A stretch of 64,000 nt of DNA from Microbacterium sp. B35-30 (lineage in GTDB: Bacteria > Actinomycetota > Actinomycetes > Actinomycetales > Microbacteriaceae), in NCBI RefSeq assembly GCF_010634855.1, contig NZ_MWLQ01000027.1, positions 29,521 to 93,520 of the forward strand. Direction: 5' to 3'. A program made the position numbers and the translations under genes. The notes below the pieces were generated by a model, which was given only the letters and a program-made list of their open reading frames with translations, made no database searches and was not told the origin of the DNA. Of the stretch, positions 13,553 to 22,463 are shown piece after piece. Numbering within the stretch: position 1 is the first letter of the stretch; every line of letters starts with the position of its first letter.

Positions 13553-14767
13553 ATGGCTCTGCGCACCCTCGATTCGCTGGGTTCGCTCGCAGGCAAGCGC
13601 GTCATCGTCCGCTGTGACCTCAACGTTCCCCTCAAGGACGCGGTCATTGCGGACGATGGCCGTGTGCGGGCATCCCTTCCCACGCTCAACGCCCTGATCA
13701 ACCAGGGCGCACGGCTCGTCGTCTGCTCGCACCTCGGCCGCCCCGAGGGTGCGCCGGACGCGAAGTACAGCCTCGCCCCGGTCGCACAGCGGCTGGCGGA
13801 GCTGCTCGGCAAGCCCGTCGCGTTCGCCCGCGACACCGTCGGCGAGTCCGCCCACGAGGCCGTCGCGGCGCTCGAGGACGGCGACGTCGCGGTCATCGAG
13901 AACCTCCGGTTCAACCCGGGTGAGACCGCGAAGGACGAGGGGGAGCGCCGCGCCTTCGCCGAACAGCTCGCCGGCCTCGGTGACGCACTCGTCTCGGACG
14001 GCTTCGGCGTGGTCCACCGCAAGCAGGCCTCGGTGTACGACCTCGCCGAGATCCTGCCGTCCGCGGCCGGTCTGCTGATCGCCACCGAGCTCGACGTCCT
14101 CGATCGCCTCACCGAGAATCCCGAGCGGCCCTACACGGTCGTCCTCGGCGGCTCGAAGGTCAGCGACAAGCTGGGCGTCATCTCGCATCTGCTTCCCCGC
14201 GTGGACCGGCTGCTCATCGGCGGCGGAATGCTCTTCACGTTCCTCGCCGCCCAGGGGCACAAGGTCGGCTCGAGTCTGCTCGAGGCCGACCAGCTCGACA
14301 CCGTGCGCGAGTACATGCGCCGCGCCGAGGAGTCGGGAGTGGAGCTCGTGCTGCCGACCGACGTCGTGGTGGCCTCGAAATTCGGCGCCGACGCGGAGCA
14401 TGTGGTGACGCGCGCCGATCAGATCGAAGAGACGCCGTTCGGGGCATCCGGTCTGGGACTCGACATCGGCCCCGACACTGCGGCGCGCTTCGCGGACCTC
14501 GTCCGCGGGTCGAAGACGGTCTTCTGGAACGGCCCGATGGGCGTCTTCGAGCTCGCGCCGTTCGCGGCAGGCACCAAGGCTGTCGCGCAGGCGCTCACCG
14601 AGGTCGACGGCCTTTCGGTCGTCGGCGGGGGAGACTCCGCCGCGGCGGTCCGCCAGCTCGGGTTCACCGACGACGCCTTCGGTCACATCTCGACCGGCGG
14701 CGGCGCCAGCCTCGAGTTCCTCGAGGGCAAGAAGCTCCCCGGACTGGAGGTCCTCGGATGGCAGTAG
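13553..14767 (+). CDS. pgk: Phosphoglycerate kinase
   Basis: Transfers phosphate from 1,3-bisphosphoglycerate to ADP. N-terminal [14 protein letters not shown] (about residues 14-27), substrate site CSHLGRPEG, the [13 protein letters not shown] stretch, and the C-terminal [10 protein letters not shown] nucleotide-binding loop are intact. 404 residues, normal. Its last 10 bases overlap the start of tpiA, so translation of the two is coupled. Confidence 0.97.
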   Translation: MALRTLDSLGSLAGKRVIVRCDLNVPLKDAVIADDGRVRASLPTLNALINQGARLVVCSHLGRPEGAPDAKYSLAPVAQRLAELLGKPVAFARDTVGESAHEAVAALEDGDVAVIENLRFNPGETAKDEGERRAFAEQLAGLGDALVSDGFGVVHRKQASVYDLAEILPSAAGLLIATELDVLDRLTENPERPYTVVLGGSKVSDKLGVISHLLPRVDRLLIGGGMLFTFLAAQGHKVGSSLLEADQLDTVREYMRRAEESGVELVLPTDVVVASKFGADAEHVVTRADQIEETPFGASGLGLDIGPDTAARFADLVRGSKTVFWNGPMGVFELAPFAAGTKAVAQALTEVDGLSVVGGGDSAAAVRQLGFTDDAFGHISTGGGASLEFLEGKKLPGLEVLGWQ

Positions 14768-15579
14768 ACAGCGCTGGTTCAACGACTGCTGCGCAGACCA
14801 GGCGCACCCCGCTCATCGCCGGCAACTGGAAGATGAACCTCGACCATCTGCAGGCGGTCGCGTTCGTCCAGAAGCTGCATTGGACACTCAAGGATGCGAA
14901 GCACGAGGATGGCTCGGTCGAGGTGGCGGTCTTCCCGCCGTTCACCGACATCCGCACCGTGCAGACCCTCCTCGACGCCGACAAGATCCCGTTCGCCCTG
15001 GGCGCGCAGGACATTTCGTCGCACGACTCCGGCGCCTACACGGGCGAGGTCTCCGGCGCCTTCCTCGCGAAGCTCGACAACCGCTACGTGATCATCGGCC
15101 ACTCCGAGCGCCGCGAGTACCACCACGAGGGCGACGACCTCGTCGCCGCAAAGGTGCAGGCAGCGCTGAAGCACGGGCTGGTCCCCGTGATCTGCGTGGG
15201 CGAGACGGCGGACGACCTCGAGAAGCACGGCGCCAGCGCCGTGCCGGTGGGCCAGCTCCAGATCGCACTCGAAGGCGTGAAGCCGGATGCCGACATCGTG
15301 GTGGCCTACGAGCCCGTGTGGGCGATCGGCTCCGGCCAGGCCGCGACGCCCGAGCAGGCGCAGGAGGTCTGTGCGAAGCTCCGCGAGGTCATCGCCGAGA
15401 AGCTCGGACCGGATGCCGCGGCCCGCACCCGCGTGCTCTACGGCGGGTCGGTGAAGGCCGCGAACATCGCGAGCTTCATGCGCGAGCCCGATGTGGACGG
15501 TGCGCTGGTGGGCGGCGCGAGCCTCGTCGTCGACGAGTTCGCGGCGATCATCCGCTACCAGAAGCACGTCGGCGTCTGA
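14758..15579 (+). CDS. tpiA: Triosephosphate isomerase
   Basis: Interconverts dihydroxyacetone phosphate and glyceraldehyde-3-phosphate. Catalytic residues visible: Lys in AGNWKMN (about residue 24), His in IGHSERR (about 116), Glu in [11 protein letters not shown] (about 184). 273 residues; the N-terminus is about 15 residues longer than the family core ([15 protein letters not shown]). The ATG overlaps the pgk end by 10 bases. A 12-bp hairpin terminator follows. Confidence 0.97.
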   Translation: MAVDSAGSTTAAQTRRTPLIAGNWKMNLDHLQAVAFVQKLHWTLKDAKHEDGSVEVAVFPPFTDIRTVQTLLDADKIPFALGAQDISSHDSGAYTGEVSGAFLAKLDNRYVIIGHSERREYHHEGDDLVAAKVQAALKHGLVPVICVGETADDLEKHGASAVPVGQLQIALEGVKPDADIVVAYEPVWAIGSGQAATPEQAQEVCAKLREVIAEKLGPDAAARTRVLYGGSVKAANIASFMREPDVDGALVGGASLVVDEFAAIIRYQKHVGV

Positions 15580-15586
15580 CGCCGTT

Positions 15587-15624
15587 GCCGGCCGGCGGCG
15601 GGGGATTCCTCACCGCCGGCCGGC
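15587..15624. terminator. Terminator hairpin after tpiA
   Basis: GCCGGCCGGCGG (15587-15598) pairs perfectly with CCGCCGGCCGGC (15613-15624) across a 14-base loop. It separates the glycolytic run from the secG promoter. Confidence 0.6.
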
Positions 15625-15631
15625 GTACACG

Positions 15632-15637
15632 TATACT
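15632..15637 (+). promoter_or_regulatory. secG promoter -10 box
   Basis: TATACT is a near-consensus -10 box directly after the tpiA terminator, giving a leader of about 43 bases to the secG GTG. Confidence 0.5.
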
Positions 15638-15686
15638 TGACCCTTGTGCGACCGGCGCCCGATCGCAGCGAAAGGCTTCAACGACT

Positions 15687-15935
15687 GTGCAGATCCTCGA
15701 GTTCGTCCTGCAGGTGCTCCTCGGCATCACGAGTCTCCTGCTGACCCTCCTCATCCTGCTCCACAAGGGCCGCGGTGGCGGCCTCTCCGACATGTTCGGC
15801 GGCGGCATGACGTCCGCTCTCGGCTCGTCGGGCCTGGCAGAGCGCAACCTCAACCGCTTCACCGTGGTGCTCTCGCTGGTGTGGTTCGCATCCATCGTGG
15901 CGCTCGGCCTGATCACGAAGTTCCAGGCCATCTGA
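15687..15935 (+). CDS. secG: Preprotein translocase subunit SecG
   Basis: Small accessory subunit of the SecYEG channel. 82 residues with two membrane segments (about 4-25 and 59-77) separated by a Gly-rich loop (HKGRGGGLSDMFGGG), the standard SecG topology. GTG 15687 was chosen because it gives the right length; longer reading in this frame runs through tpiA. The stop (TGA) overlaps the rbpA ATG as TGATG, so the two are translationally coupled. Confidence 0.93.
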   Translation: MQILEFVLQVLLGITSLLLTLLILLHKGRGGGLSDMFGGGMTSALGSSGLAERNLNRFTVVLSLVWFASIVALGLITKFQAI

Positions 15936-16291
15936 TGGCTACCGGAGGCAACGCGATCCGCGGCACCCGTGTCGGTGCCGGTCCGATGGGCGAGCAGGAT
16001 CATGGCTACCACGCCGAGCGCGTGGCGATCTCGTACTGGGACGCCCTGGGCAACGAGACGGTCCGCTACTTCGCGGCGGGCATCCCCGAAGAGGAGATCC
16101 CCGAGACGATCGACTCGCCGCACTCCGGCCTGCCGGCCGGCCGCGACAAGGAGAATCCTCCCGCTGTCGCCAAGACCGAGCCGTACAAGACCCACCTCGC
16201 GTACGTGAAGGAGCGCCGCACCGAAGAGGAAGCCGAGACGCTCCTCGACGACGCGCTGCAGCAGCTGCGCGACAGGCGCGGTCAGGGCTGA
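15935..16291 (+). CDS. rbpA: RNA polymerase-binding protein RbpA
   Basis: Actinobacterial activator that binds the housekeeping sigma factor and core RNA polymerase and stabilises the open promoter complex. The N-terminal tail (GNAIRGTRVGAGPMGE), core domain (RVAISYWDALGNETVRYF), linker and C-terminal sigma-interacting helix (KTHLAYVKERRTEEEAETLLDDALQQL) are recognisable. The WDALGNE stretch stands where some orthologs have zinc-binding Cys; no Cys is present. 118 residues. Starts on the secG stop codon and ends before a strong bidirectional terminator. Confidence 0.9.
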   Translation: MATGGNAIRGTRVGAGPMGEQDHGYHAERVAISYWDALGNETVRYFAAGIPEEEIPETIDSPHSGLPAGRDKENPPAVAKTEPYKTHLAYVKERRTEEEAETLLDDALQQLRDRRGQG

Positions 16292-16326
16292 CGAGCAGGG
16301 CTGACGAGCCCAGACAGACAGATGAG

Positions 16327-16354
16327 AAGAGCGGATGCCGAGGCATCCGCTCTT
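16327..16354. terminator. Bidirectional terminator between rbpA and pgl
   Basis: AAGAGCGGATGCC pairs perfectly with GGCATCCGCTCTT around the two bases GA: 13 bp, followed by TCTTCGT on the plus strand. Convergent genes flank it. Confidence 0.75.
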
Positions 16355-16369
16355 CTTCGTCTGCGGGTA

Positions 16370-17149
16370 TCAGTACTCGCGGTCGATGAGCTCCGGCGGC
16401 ACCTGGGAGGCGGCGGCCTGGTCGACGAAGAACGTCGTGCGCTTGCGGCCCTTCGCGCCGGCGGCGGGGACGCTCGCGTAGCTGGCACCGGCCAGGGCGA
16501 GTCCGAGCGCAGCCGCCTTGTCGGTGCCTGACAGCACGAGCCACACCCGCTTGGAGCTGTTGATGACGGGACGGGTCATCGTGATCCGCTCCGGCGGAGG
16601 CTTGGGGGAGTCGCGCACCGCGACCACCGAGCGATCCGTGATCTGGATCTCGGCGCGGTCGGGAAACAGCGACGCGATGTGTCCATCCGGACCGACTCCG
16701 AGAAAGCAGACGTCGAACGAGGGCCACGCGCCTTCGGCGCCGGGGAAGCGGGCGAGCTCCTCGGCGTATGCGGTGGCGGCGGCATCCAGATCCACGCCGT
16801 CATCGGTGCTGAGCATGGCGTGGATGTTCTCCGCCGGGATGTCCAGACCGTCCAGGAACGCTTCACGCGCCTGGCGGTCGTTGCGCTTGGCGTCGGCGCG
16901 GGGGACGAAACGCTCGTCGCTCCACCAGAAGTGGACGCGCGACCAGTCGATGCGGGCCGCACGCGGGTTGCGTCCTGCTGCGGCGAGCACGGCCGCACCC
17001 ATCACCCCGCCCGTCAGGGAGATGTGAGCGAGCTTGCCCTCGTCGACGCGCTTGGCGACCCGGCTCAGGAAGCGCGGAACGACGGAATCGACGAGCGCAG
17101 CGGGATCGGAACTGATGATGACACGTTTCTCGGCCCAGCCCTCAGGCAT
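16370..17149 (-). CDS. pgl: 6-phosphogluconolactonase
   Basis: Hydrolyses 6-phosphogluconolactone, second step of the oxidative pentose-phosphate pathway. SugarP isomerase-like fold with the conserved ISLTGG (about residue 43), WSRVHFWWSDERFVP (about 70-84) and FLGVGPDGHIASLFP (about 150-164) blocks of the DevB family. 259 residues. ATG start 36 bases after opcA, last gene of the minus-strand pentose-phosphate operon; ends at the shared terminator with rbpA. Confidence 0.95.
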   Translation of the reverse strand: MPEGWAEKRVIISSDPAALVDSVVPRFLSRVAKRVDEGKLAHISLTGGVMGAAVLAAAGRNPRAARIDWSRVHFWWSDERFVPRADAKRNDRQAREAFLDGLDIPAENIHAMLSTDDGVDLDAAATAYAEELARFPGAEGAWPSFDVCFLGVGPDGHIASLFPDRAEIQITDRSVVAVRDSPKPPPERITMTRPVINSSKRVWLVLSGTDKAAALGLALAGASYASVPAAGAKGRKRTTFFVDQAAASQVPPELIDREY

Positions 17150-17185
17150 CCGTCTTCGTCCTGTCCGTCACCCGCGCACCGTCCA

Positions 17186-18142
17186 TCAGGCCTGCGTCCC
17201 CTTCGTCGCCGGAGGGTTGAGCAGCTGCCAGCCCTCGGTGATCACTCGACCATACAGGACGTCCGGATCGAGCCGACGGAGCTCCTCGGCGAGGCACTCG
17301 CGCAGTGTCCGGCGCGGGAACGCCAGGTCGTGCGTGGGCTGCCCCGGCTGAGTGAGGATCGCCACACCGGGCGTCGGGCGCTCCAGGAGCACCTCGCCGC
17401 TCGGGCGCACCAGCGCGACGGACTTGATGCCGTGCGGCCACTCCTCGGCGTCGAGATACGCCCAGTCGACAGGAACGTCGAGGGTGAGGCGCAGCCAGGC
17501 CGCGAGGAGCGCGGTCGAGGGCGAGTCTGCCGCGCCACGCACCCGCACGCCGACGACCGGCTCGTACGGCGGCTGGTCCAGGATCGCGGCCAGCTGCTCG
17601 CGCCAGCGCGTCAACCGCGTCCACGCGAGGTCGGTGTCGCCGGGGGCGTACTGCTCGCCGAGGTCCGCGACCCAGGCCGACGGGTCGGACTTGGTCGCAG
17701 CATCCGTGATCCGGCGCTGCGCGATCCGTCCGATGGAGGTCTTCGAGATGTTGTCGGGTGTGCGGTTCGGCCACCAGACCACGACGGGTGCGTCGGGGAG
17801 CAGGAGCCCCGTCACCAGGCTCTCGAGGTTCGAGTGACCGGCGTCGCCATAGGCCCGCAGCATCACGACCTCGCTGGCGCCGGCGTCGCCGCCGACGCGG
17901 ATCTGCGCGTCCAGGCGCGGCTCCGCGTCGTAGCCGTCGGGGATCAGCAGCACGATGACCCGCATCGGGTGCTCGCGCGACGCGTCGTTCGCCGCCTCGA
18001 TGACCTCTTCGACAGCGCCCTCACGGGTGAGGATGACGAGGGTCAGCACGCGGCCGAGCGCGACCGCGCCGCCCTCCTCGCGCACGTTGACGAGCGCACG
18101 CGAGATCTTGCTGACAGTGGTGTCGGGAAGATCGACGATCAC
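17186..18142 (-). CDS. opcA: Glucose-6-phosphate dehydrogenase assembly protein OpcA
   Basis: Allosteric/assembly factor of glucose-6-phosphate dehydrogenase, first described in cyanobacteria and conserved next to zwf in Actinobacteria. 318 residues from GTG 18142, which overlaps the zwf stop as GTGA. An upstream in-frame ATG would overlap zwf by 60 bases and was not used. The conserved pieces VNVREEGGAVALGRVLTLVI, VVWWPNRTPDN and DLAWTRLTRWREQLA are present. It has no catalytic motif of its own. Confidence 0.93.
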   Translation of the reverse strand: MIVDLPDTTVSKISRALVNVREEGGAVALGRVLTLVILTREGAVEEVIEAANDASREHPMRVIVLLIPDGYDAEPRLDAQIRVGGDAGASEVVMLRAYGDAGHSNLESLVTGLLLPDAPVVVWWPNRTPDNISKTSIGRIAQRRITDAATKSDPSAWVADLGEQYAPGDTDLAWTRLTRWREQLAAILDQPPYEPVVGVRVRGAADSPSTALLAAWLRLTLDVPVDWAYLDAEEWPHGIKSVALVRPSGEVLLERPTPGVAILTQPGQPTHDLAFPRRTLRECLAEELRRLDPDVLYGRVITEGWQLLNPPATKGTQA

Positions 18143-19689
18143 GGCCGCCTCCAGGTTCGTCCGTCGCGGGCGAGCATCTCGTCCGCGGATTCCGGGCCCC
18201 ACGACCCGGGTGAGTACTGTTCGAGCGGGCCACCCTGGGCCTCCCAGAACTGTTCGATCGGATCGAGGATCTTCCAGGACAGCTCGACCTCTTCGTGCCG
18301 CGGGAACAGCGGCGGGTCGCCGAGCAGCACGTCGAGGATGAGGCGCTCGTAGGCTTCGGGGCTCGCCTCGGTGAACGCGTGCCCGTAGCCGAAGTCCATC
18401 GTGACGTCGCGCACCTGGGCACCGGCACCGGGCACCTTCGAGCCGAAGCGGATCGTGACGCCCTCGTCGGGCTGCACACGGATCACCAGGGCGTTCTGCC
18501 CCTGACCCGACGTCTGGCTGCGCGAGAACAGCAGCTCGGGCGCGCGCTTGAAGACCACAGCGATCTCGGTGACGCGGCGGCCGAGGCGCTTGCCGGTGCG
18601 AAGGTAGAACGGCACGCCCGCCCAGCGACGGGTGTTCACCTCGAGGGTGACGGCGGCGTACGTCTCGGTCGTCGAGCGAGGGTTCATGCCGTCCTCCTCG
18701 AGGAAGCCGAGCACCTTCTCGCCGCCCTGCCAGCCGCCCGCGTACTGACCGCGCGCGGTCGAGCGCGCGAGGTCCTCCGGCAGAGTGACGGCGGCGAGCA
18801 CCTTCTCCTTCTCGGCGCGGAGGTCCTTCGCGTCGAACGAGATGGGCTCCTCCATCGCCGTCAGCGCCATCAGCTGCAGCAGGTGGTTCTGGATCACGTC
18901 GCGCGCAGCGCCGACGCCGTCGTAGTAGCCGGCACGGCCGCCCACGCCGATGTCTTCGGCCATCGTGATCTGCACGTGGTCGACGTAGTTGCGGTTCCAG
19001 ATCGGCTCGTACAGCTCGTTGGCGAAGCGCAGGGCCAGGATGTTCTGGACCGTCTCCTTGCCGAGGTAGTGGTCGATGCGGAAGATCGAATCCGTCGGGA
19101 ACGCCGAGCGGAGCACGTCGTTCAGCGCCCGTGCCGACTCCTGGTCGTGCCCGAACGGCTTCTCGATCACGACACGCCGCCAGCGGTCCGGCTGGTCGGC
19201 GGTGTCGTCGACGAGGCCCGACGACTTCAGCTGCTCGGCCACCAGCGGGAACGCCTTGGGCGGGATCGAGAGGTAGAACGCGTGGTTGCCCATCGTGCCG
19301 CGCTCGGTGTCGAGCCGGTTGACGGTCTCTTTCAGGCGTCGGAACGCGTCAGGGTCGTCGAACTCGCCCGACACGAAGCGGATGCCCTGGAGCAGCTGCT
19401 GCCATGTCTCGTCGCGGAACTCGGTGCGCGCATGCTGGCGCACCGCGTCGTAGACGACCTGGGCGAAGTCCTGATCCGCCCAATCGCGGCGCGCGAAGCC
19501 GACGAGCGCGAACCCGGGAGGCAGCAGACCGCGGTTGGCGAGGTCGTAGACGGCGGGCATGAGCTTCTTGCGGGAGAGGTCTCCCGTGACGCCGAAGATG
19601 ACGAGCGCGCTCGGACCGGCGATGCGGTTGAGGCGACGGTCTTCGGGGTCGCGCAACGGGTTGTGCCCGCGCGAGATCTCGACGGTCAT
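18139..19689 (-). CDS. zwf: Glucose-6-phosphate dehydrogenase
   Basis: NADP-dependent first step of the oxidative pentose-phosphate pathway. Coenzyme-binding motif FGVTGDLSRKKL (about residues 33-44) and active-site signature RIDHYLGKE (about 203-211) are intact. 516 residues, normal. It follows pgi by 15 bases and overlaps opcA by four. Confidence 0.97.
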   Translation of the reverse strand: MTVEISRGHNPLRDPEDRRLNRIAGPSALVIFGVTGDLSRKKLMPAVYDLANRGLLPPGFALVGFARRDWADQDFAQVVYDAVRQHARTEFRDETWQQLLQGIRFVSGEFDDPDAFRRLKETVNRLDTERGTMGNHAFYLSIPPKAFPLVAEQLKSSGLVDDTADQPDRWRRVVIEKPFGHDQESARALNDVLRSAFPTDSIFRIDHYLGKETVQNILALRFANELYEPIWNRNYVDHVQITMAEDIGVGGRAGYYDGVGAARDVIQNHLLQLMALTAMEEPISFDAKDLRAEKEKVLAAVTLPEDLARSTARGQYAGGWQGGEKVLGFLEEDGMNPRSTTETYAAVTLEVNTRRWAGVPFYLRTGKRLGRRVTEIAVVFKRAPELLFSRSQTSGQGQNALVIRVQPDEGVTIRFGSKVPGAGAQVRDVTMDFGYGHAFTEASPEAYERLILDVLLGDPPLFPRHEEVELSWKILDPIEQFWEAQGGPLEQYSPGSWGPESADEMLARDGRTWRRP

Positions 19690-19704
19690 GTGGGGCTCGA
19701 ACTC

Positions 19705-21327
19705 CTACTGGGCCGCTTCGAAGAGCGAGAGCACTTCGATCTGGGGATCGGTGAGGGTCAGGGTCACGACGGGTCGGCCGTGGCCATCGGCGAGAACGGC
19801 CGCATCTCCTGCGGCCTGCGCCTGGATGAGCTGGCCGAACGTGAACGGCCGGCCAGGGATCTCGAGGTCGACGTCCGACTGCTCGAGGATCTGCAGGAAG
19901 ACGCCGTTCGCGGGGCCGCCCTTGTGGTACTGCCCGGTCGAGTGCAGGAACCGCGGTCCCCAGCCGAACGTCGTGGGACGACCGGAGTCGGCGGCGACCA
20001 GTTCGCGCAGGCCTGCGAGCTGCGACAGCTCGAGCCGGTTGACGTAGGCGTGGATCGCGACATAGCCGTCCTCGGGCAGTCGTGCCCACAGCGCGTCGAG
20101 CACGCCGGCGACGGTTCCGGATGCCGCGAGTGCCGGTTCCGACACGCGCACCTCGACGCCTTCCACGGCGAACGCGGGGGCGGTGGGTGCGGGGCGCGCG
20201 TCGAGGAGGCCGCGCGCAGCGACCTTGGCGGACTCGACATCGGGCTGATCGAAGGGATTGATGCCCAGCATCCGTCCCGCGATCGCCGTGGCGTACTCCC
20301 AGACCACCAGCTGCGCGCCGAGCGAGCCGCTGACGAGCAGCTCGCCCTCGTGGTGCTCGAACAGGTGGAACTGCTTCGCCTCGTCGACGAACCGGACGAT
20401 CTGCAGGTCGGCGGGCTTCGTGTCGACCTCGGGTGAGACCGGCAGCAGGACGACGGGCAGGATGCCGGTGCCCTCCTTGCCGGTCGACTCGGCGACGAGC
20501 TGCTCGATCCAGTCCGGCAGACCCACGATGTGCGTGCCGTCGGTGACGAGACCCAGCTTGTCCCTGCGGGGCTGGCCGCCGGCGATCGCGGCCGCGAGCA
20601 CGAGCGCGGGGTTGTCGGGGCTGTCGATGGACACCTCGAGCAGCGTCGCCTCCGCCTCGTCGAGGAGCTCGGAGATGTCGGCGCCCGCGAGACCCGACGG
20701 CACCAGCCCGAAGGCGGTCAGGGCCGAGTAGCGGCCGCCGACCGTCGGGTCGGCGTTGAAGACGGTGTAGCCGTCCGCGCGGGCGTCCTGGTCCAGCGGC
20801 GAGCCCGGGTCGGTCACGACGATGATCCGCTCGGCGGGGTCGATGCCGAGGTCGCGGAAGGCGGCCTCGAAGGCGCGCTTGGCGGAATCGGTCTCGACCG
20901 TCGATCCCGACTTCGACGAGACGACCAGCGCGGTGCGGGTGAGGTCGCCGGCCTGGGAGTCGCCGTCGATCGCGGCCAGCACTTGGCCGGGAGCCGTGGA
21001 GTCCAGGATCACCAGCGGCACACCGGAGGTCTGCGCGATGACCTCGGGAGCGAGCGACGAACCGCCCATGCCCGCGAGCACGATCCGCGTGACGTTCCGC
21101 GCGCGCAGCCGCTCGCGGAGAGCCAGGATCTCCGGCACGAGCGGGCGGGCGACGCTGACGGCCTCGACCCAGCCGAGGCGACGCGACGCCTCGTCCTCGG
21201 CCGCGGAACCCCACAGCGACGCGTCGCCGCCGGTGATGCCCGACGCCACGAGGCTCGCGACGAGCTCGGGCAGCGTGGCCTCGACGACGGACTTGACGTG
21301 TCCGCTCAGATGGATGTCGAAGCTCAT
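19705..21327 (-). CDS. pgi: Glucose-6-phosphate isomerase, Tal-Pgi fusion type
   Basis: Interconverts glucose-6-phosphate and fructose-6-phosphate. 540 residues with the SIS-domain features [11 protein letters not shown] (about residue 90) and [13 protein letters not shown]. It resembles the isomerase half of the bifunctional transaldolase/glucose-6-phosphate isomerases (TalPgi) rather than E. coli PGI. The ATG overlaps the tal stop codon (ATGA), so the two halves that are one polypeptide in some bacteria are adjacent, coupled genes here. The C-terminal third (from [19 protein letters not shown]) is the expected substrate-closing region. Confidence 0.9.
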   Translation of the reverse strand: MSFDIHLSGHVKSVVEATLPELVASLVASGITGGDASLWGSAAEDEASRRLGWVEAVSVARPLVPEILALRERLRARNVTRIVLAGMGGSSLAPEVIAQTSGVPLVILDSTAPGQVLAAIDGDSQAGDLTRTALVVSSKSGSTVETDSAKRAFEAAFRDLGIDPAERIIVVTDPGSPLDQDARADGYTVFNADPTVGGRYSALTAFGLVPSGLAGADISELLDEAEATLLEVSIDSPDNPALVLAAAIAGGQPRRDKLGLVTDGTHIVGLPDWIEQLVAESTGKEGTGILPVVLLPVSPEVDTKPADLQIVRFVDEAKQFHLFEHHEGELLVSGSLGAQLVVWEYATAIAGRMLGINPFDQPDVESAKVAARGLLDARPAPTAPAFAVEGVEVRVSEPALAASGTVAGVLDALWARLPEDGYVAIHAYVNRLELSQLAGLRELVAADSGRPTTFGWGPRFLHSTGQYHKGGPANGVFLQILEQSDVDLEIPGRPFTFGQLIQAQAAGDAAVLADGHGRPVVTLTLTDPQIEVLSLFEAAQ

Positions 21328-22445
21328 CGGGTGGCCTGGAGCGCGTCCTCGAGCGCCGTCTTCACGGTGCCCTGCAGGTCGTGCCAGGAGGCGATGAACT
21401 TGTCGACCCCTTCGTCTTCGAGCACCTGGGTCACGTCCGCGAAGTCCACGCCGACCGCGGCGAGGCGGTCGAAGACCTCGTGCGCGGCCGCGTAGGTGCC
21501 GGTGACCGCGTCCCCGGCGATCTGGCCGTGGTCGAAGGTCGCCTCGAGCGTCTTCTCGGGCATGGTGTTGACGGTGCCGCGGGCGACGAGCTCGGTCACG
21601 TAGAGGGTGTCGGGCAGCGAGGGGTCCTTGACGCCGGTCGAGGCCCAGAGCGGCCGCTGGACGTGGGCGCCGGCATCCGTCAGCGCCTTCGCGCGGTCGG
21701 TGGCGAACTCCTGCTCGAACAGCTCGTACGCGAGGCGGGCGTTCGCCACGCCGGCGAGCGACTTGAGCGCCGTGGCCTCCTCGGTGCCGACGGCGACGAG
21801 CCGCTTGTCGACCTCGGTGTCCACGCGCGAGACGAAGAACGACGCCACCGAGTGGATCTTCGAGATGTCGTGGCCGTTCGCCTGGGCCTGCTCGAGCCCC
21901 GACAGGTAGGCGTCGATGACCTCGGAGTAGCGCTCCAGGCTGAAGATCAGCGTGACATTGACCGAGATGCCCTCGGCCAGCACCGCGGTGATGGCCGGCA
22001 GTCCGGCCTTCGTCGCGGGGATCTTGATGTGCACGTTGGGGCGGTCGACCTTCGCCCACAGCTCCTTGGCCTGCGCGATCGTCGCGTCGGTGTCGTGGGC
22101 CAGGTCGGGGGAGACCTCGATCGACACGCGACCGTCGATGCCGTCGGTCGCGTCGTAGACCGGGCGGAAGATGTCCGCCGCGTCGCGCACGTCGTCGGTG
22201 GTCGCGGCGAAGATCGCATCGTCGACCGACGCGCCGGCCGCGGCGAGCTCCGAGATCTGCGCGGCGTACGCGTGGCCGCCGCCGCCGATGGCGCCCTGGA
22301 AGATCGTCGGGTTCGTCGTGACGCCGCTGACGTTGCGCGTCGAGATGAGCTCGGTCAGATTGCCCGACGTGATGCGCTCGCGCGACAGGTCGTCGAGCCA
22401 GATGCTCACGCCCTCGGCGACCAGCTTCTCAGTGGGGGTGCTCAT
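21324..22445 (-). CDS. tal: Transaldolase
   Basis: Moves a dihydroxyacetone unit between sugar phosphates in the non-oxidative pentose-phosphate pathway. The long actinobacterial type: 373 residues with [13 protein letters not shown] (about 39-51) and the Schiff-base Lys in [11 protein letters not shown] (about 140). It lies 18 bases after tkt and ends on the pgi start (ATGA). Confidence 0.96.
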   Translation of the reverse strand: MSTPTEKLVAEGVSIWLDDLSRERITSGNLTELISTRNVSGVTTNPTIFQGAIGGGGHAYAAQISELAAAGASVDDAIFAATTDDVRDAADIFRPVYDATDGIDGRVSIEVSPDLAHDTDATIAQAKELWAKVDRPNVHIKIPATKAGLPAITAVLAEGISVNVTLIFSLERYSEVIDAYLSGLEQAQANGHDISKIHSVASFFVSRVDTEVDKRLVAVGTEEATALKSLAGVANARLAYELFEQEFATDRAKALTDAGAHVQRPLWASTGVKDPSLPDTLYVTELVARGTVNTMPEKTLEATFDHGQIAGDAVTGTYAAAHEVFDRLAAVGVDFADVTQVLEDEGVDKFIASWHDLQGTVKTALEDALQATR

Positions 22446-22463
22446 GCTGCCTTCTCCTCGTGC

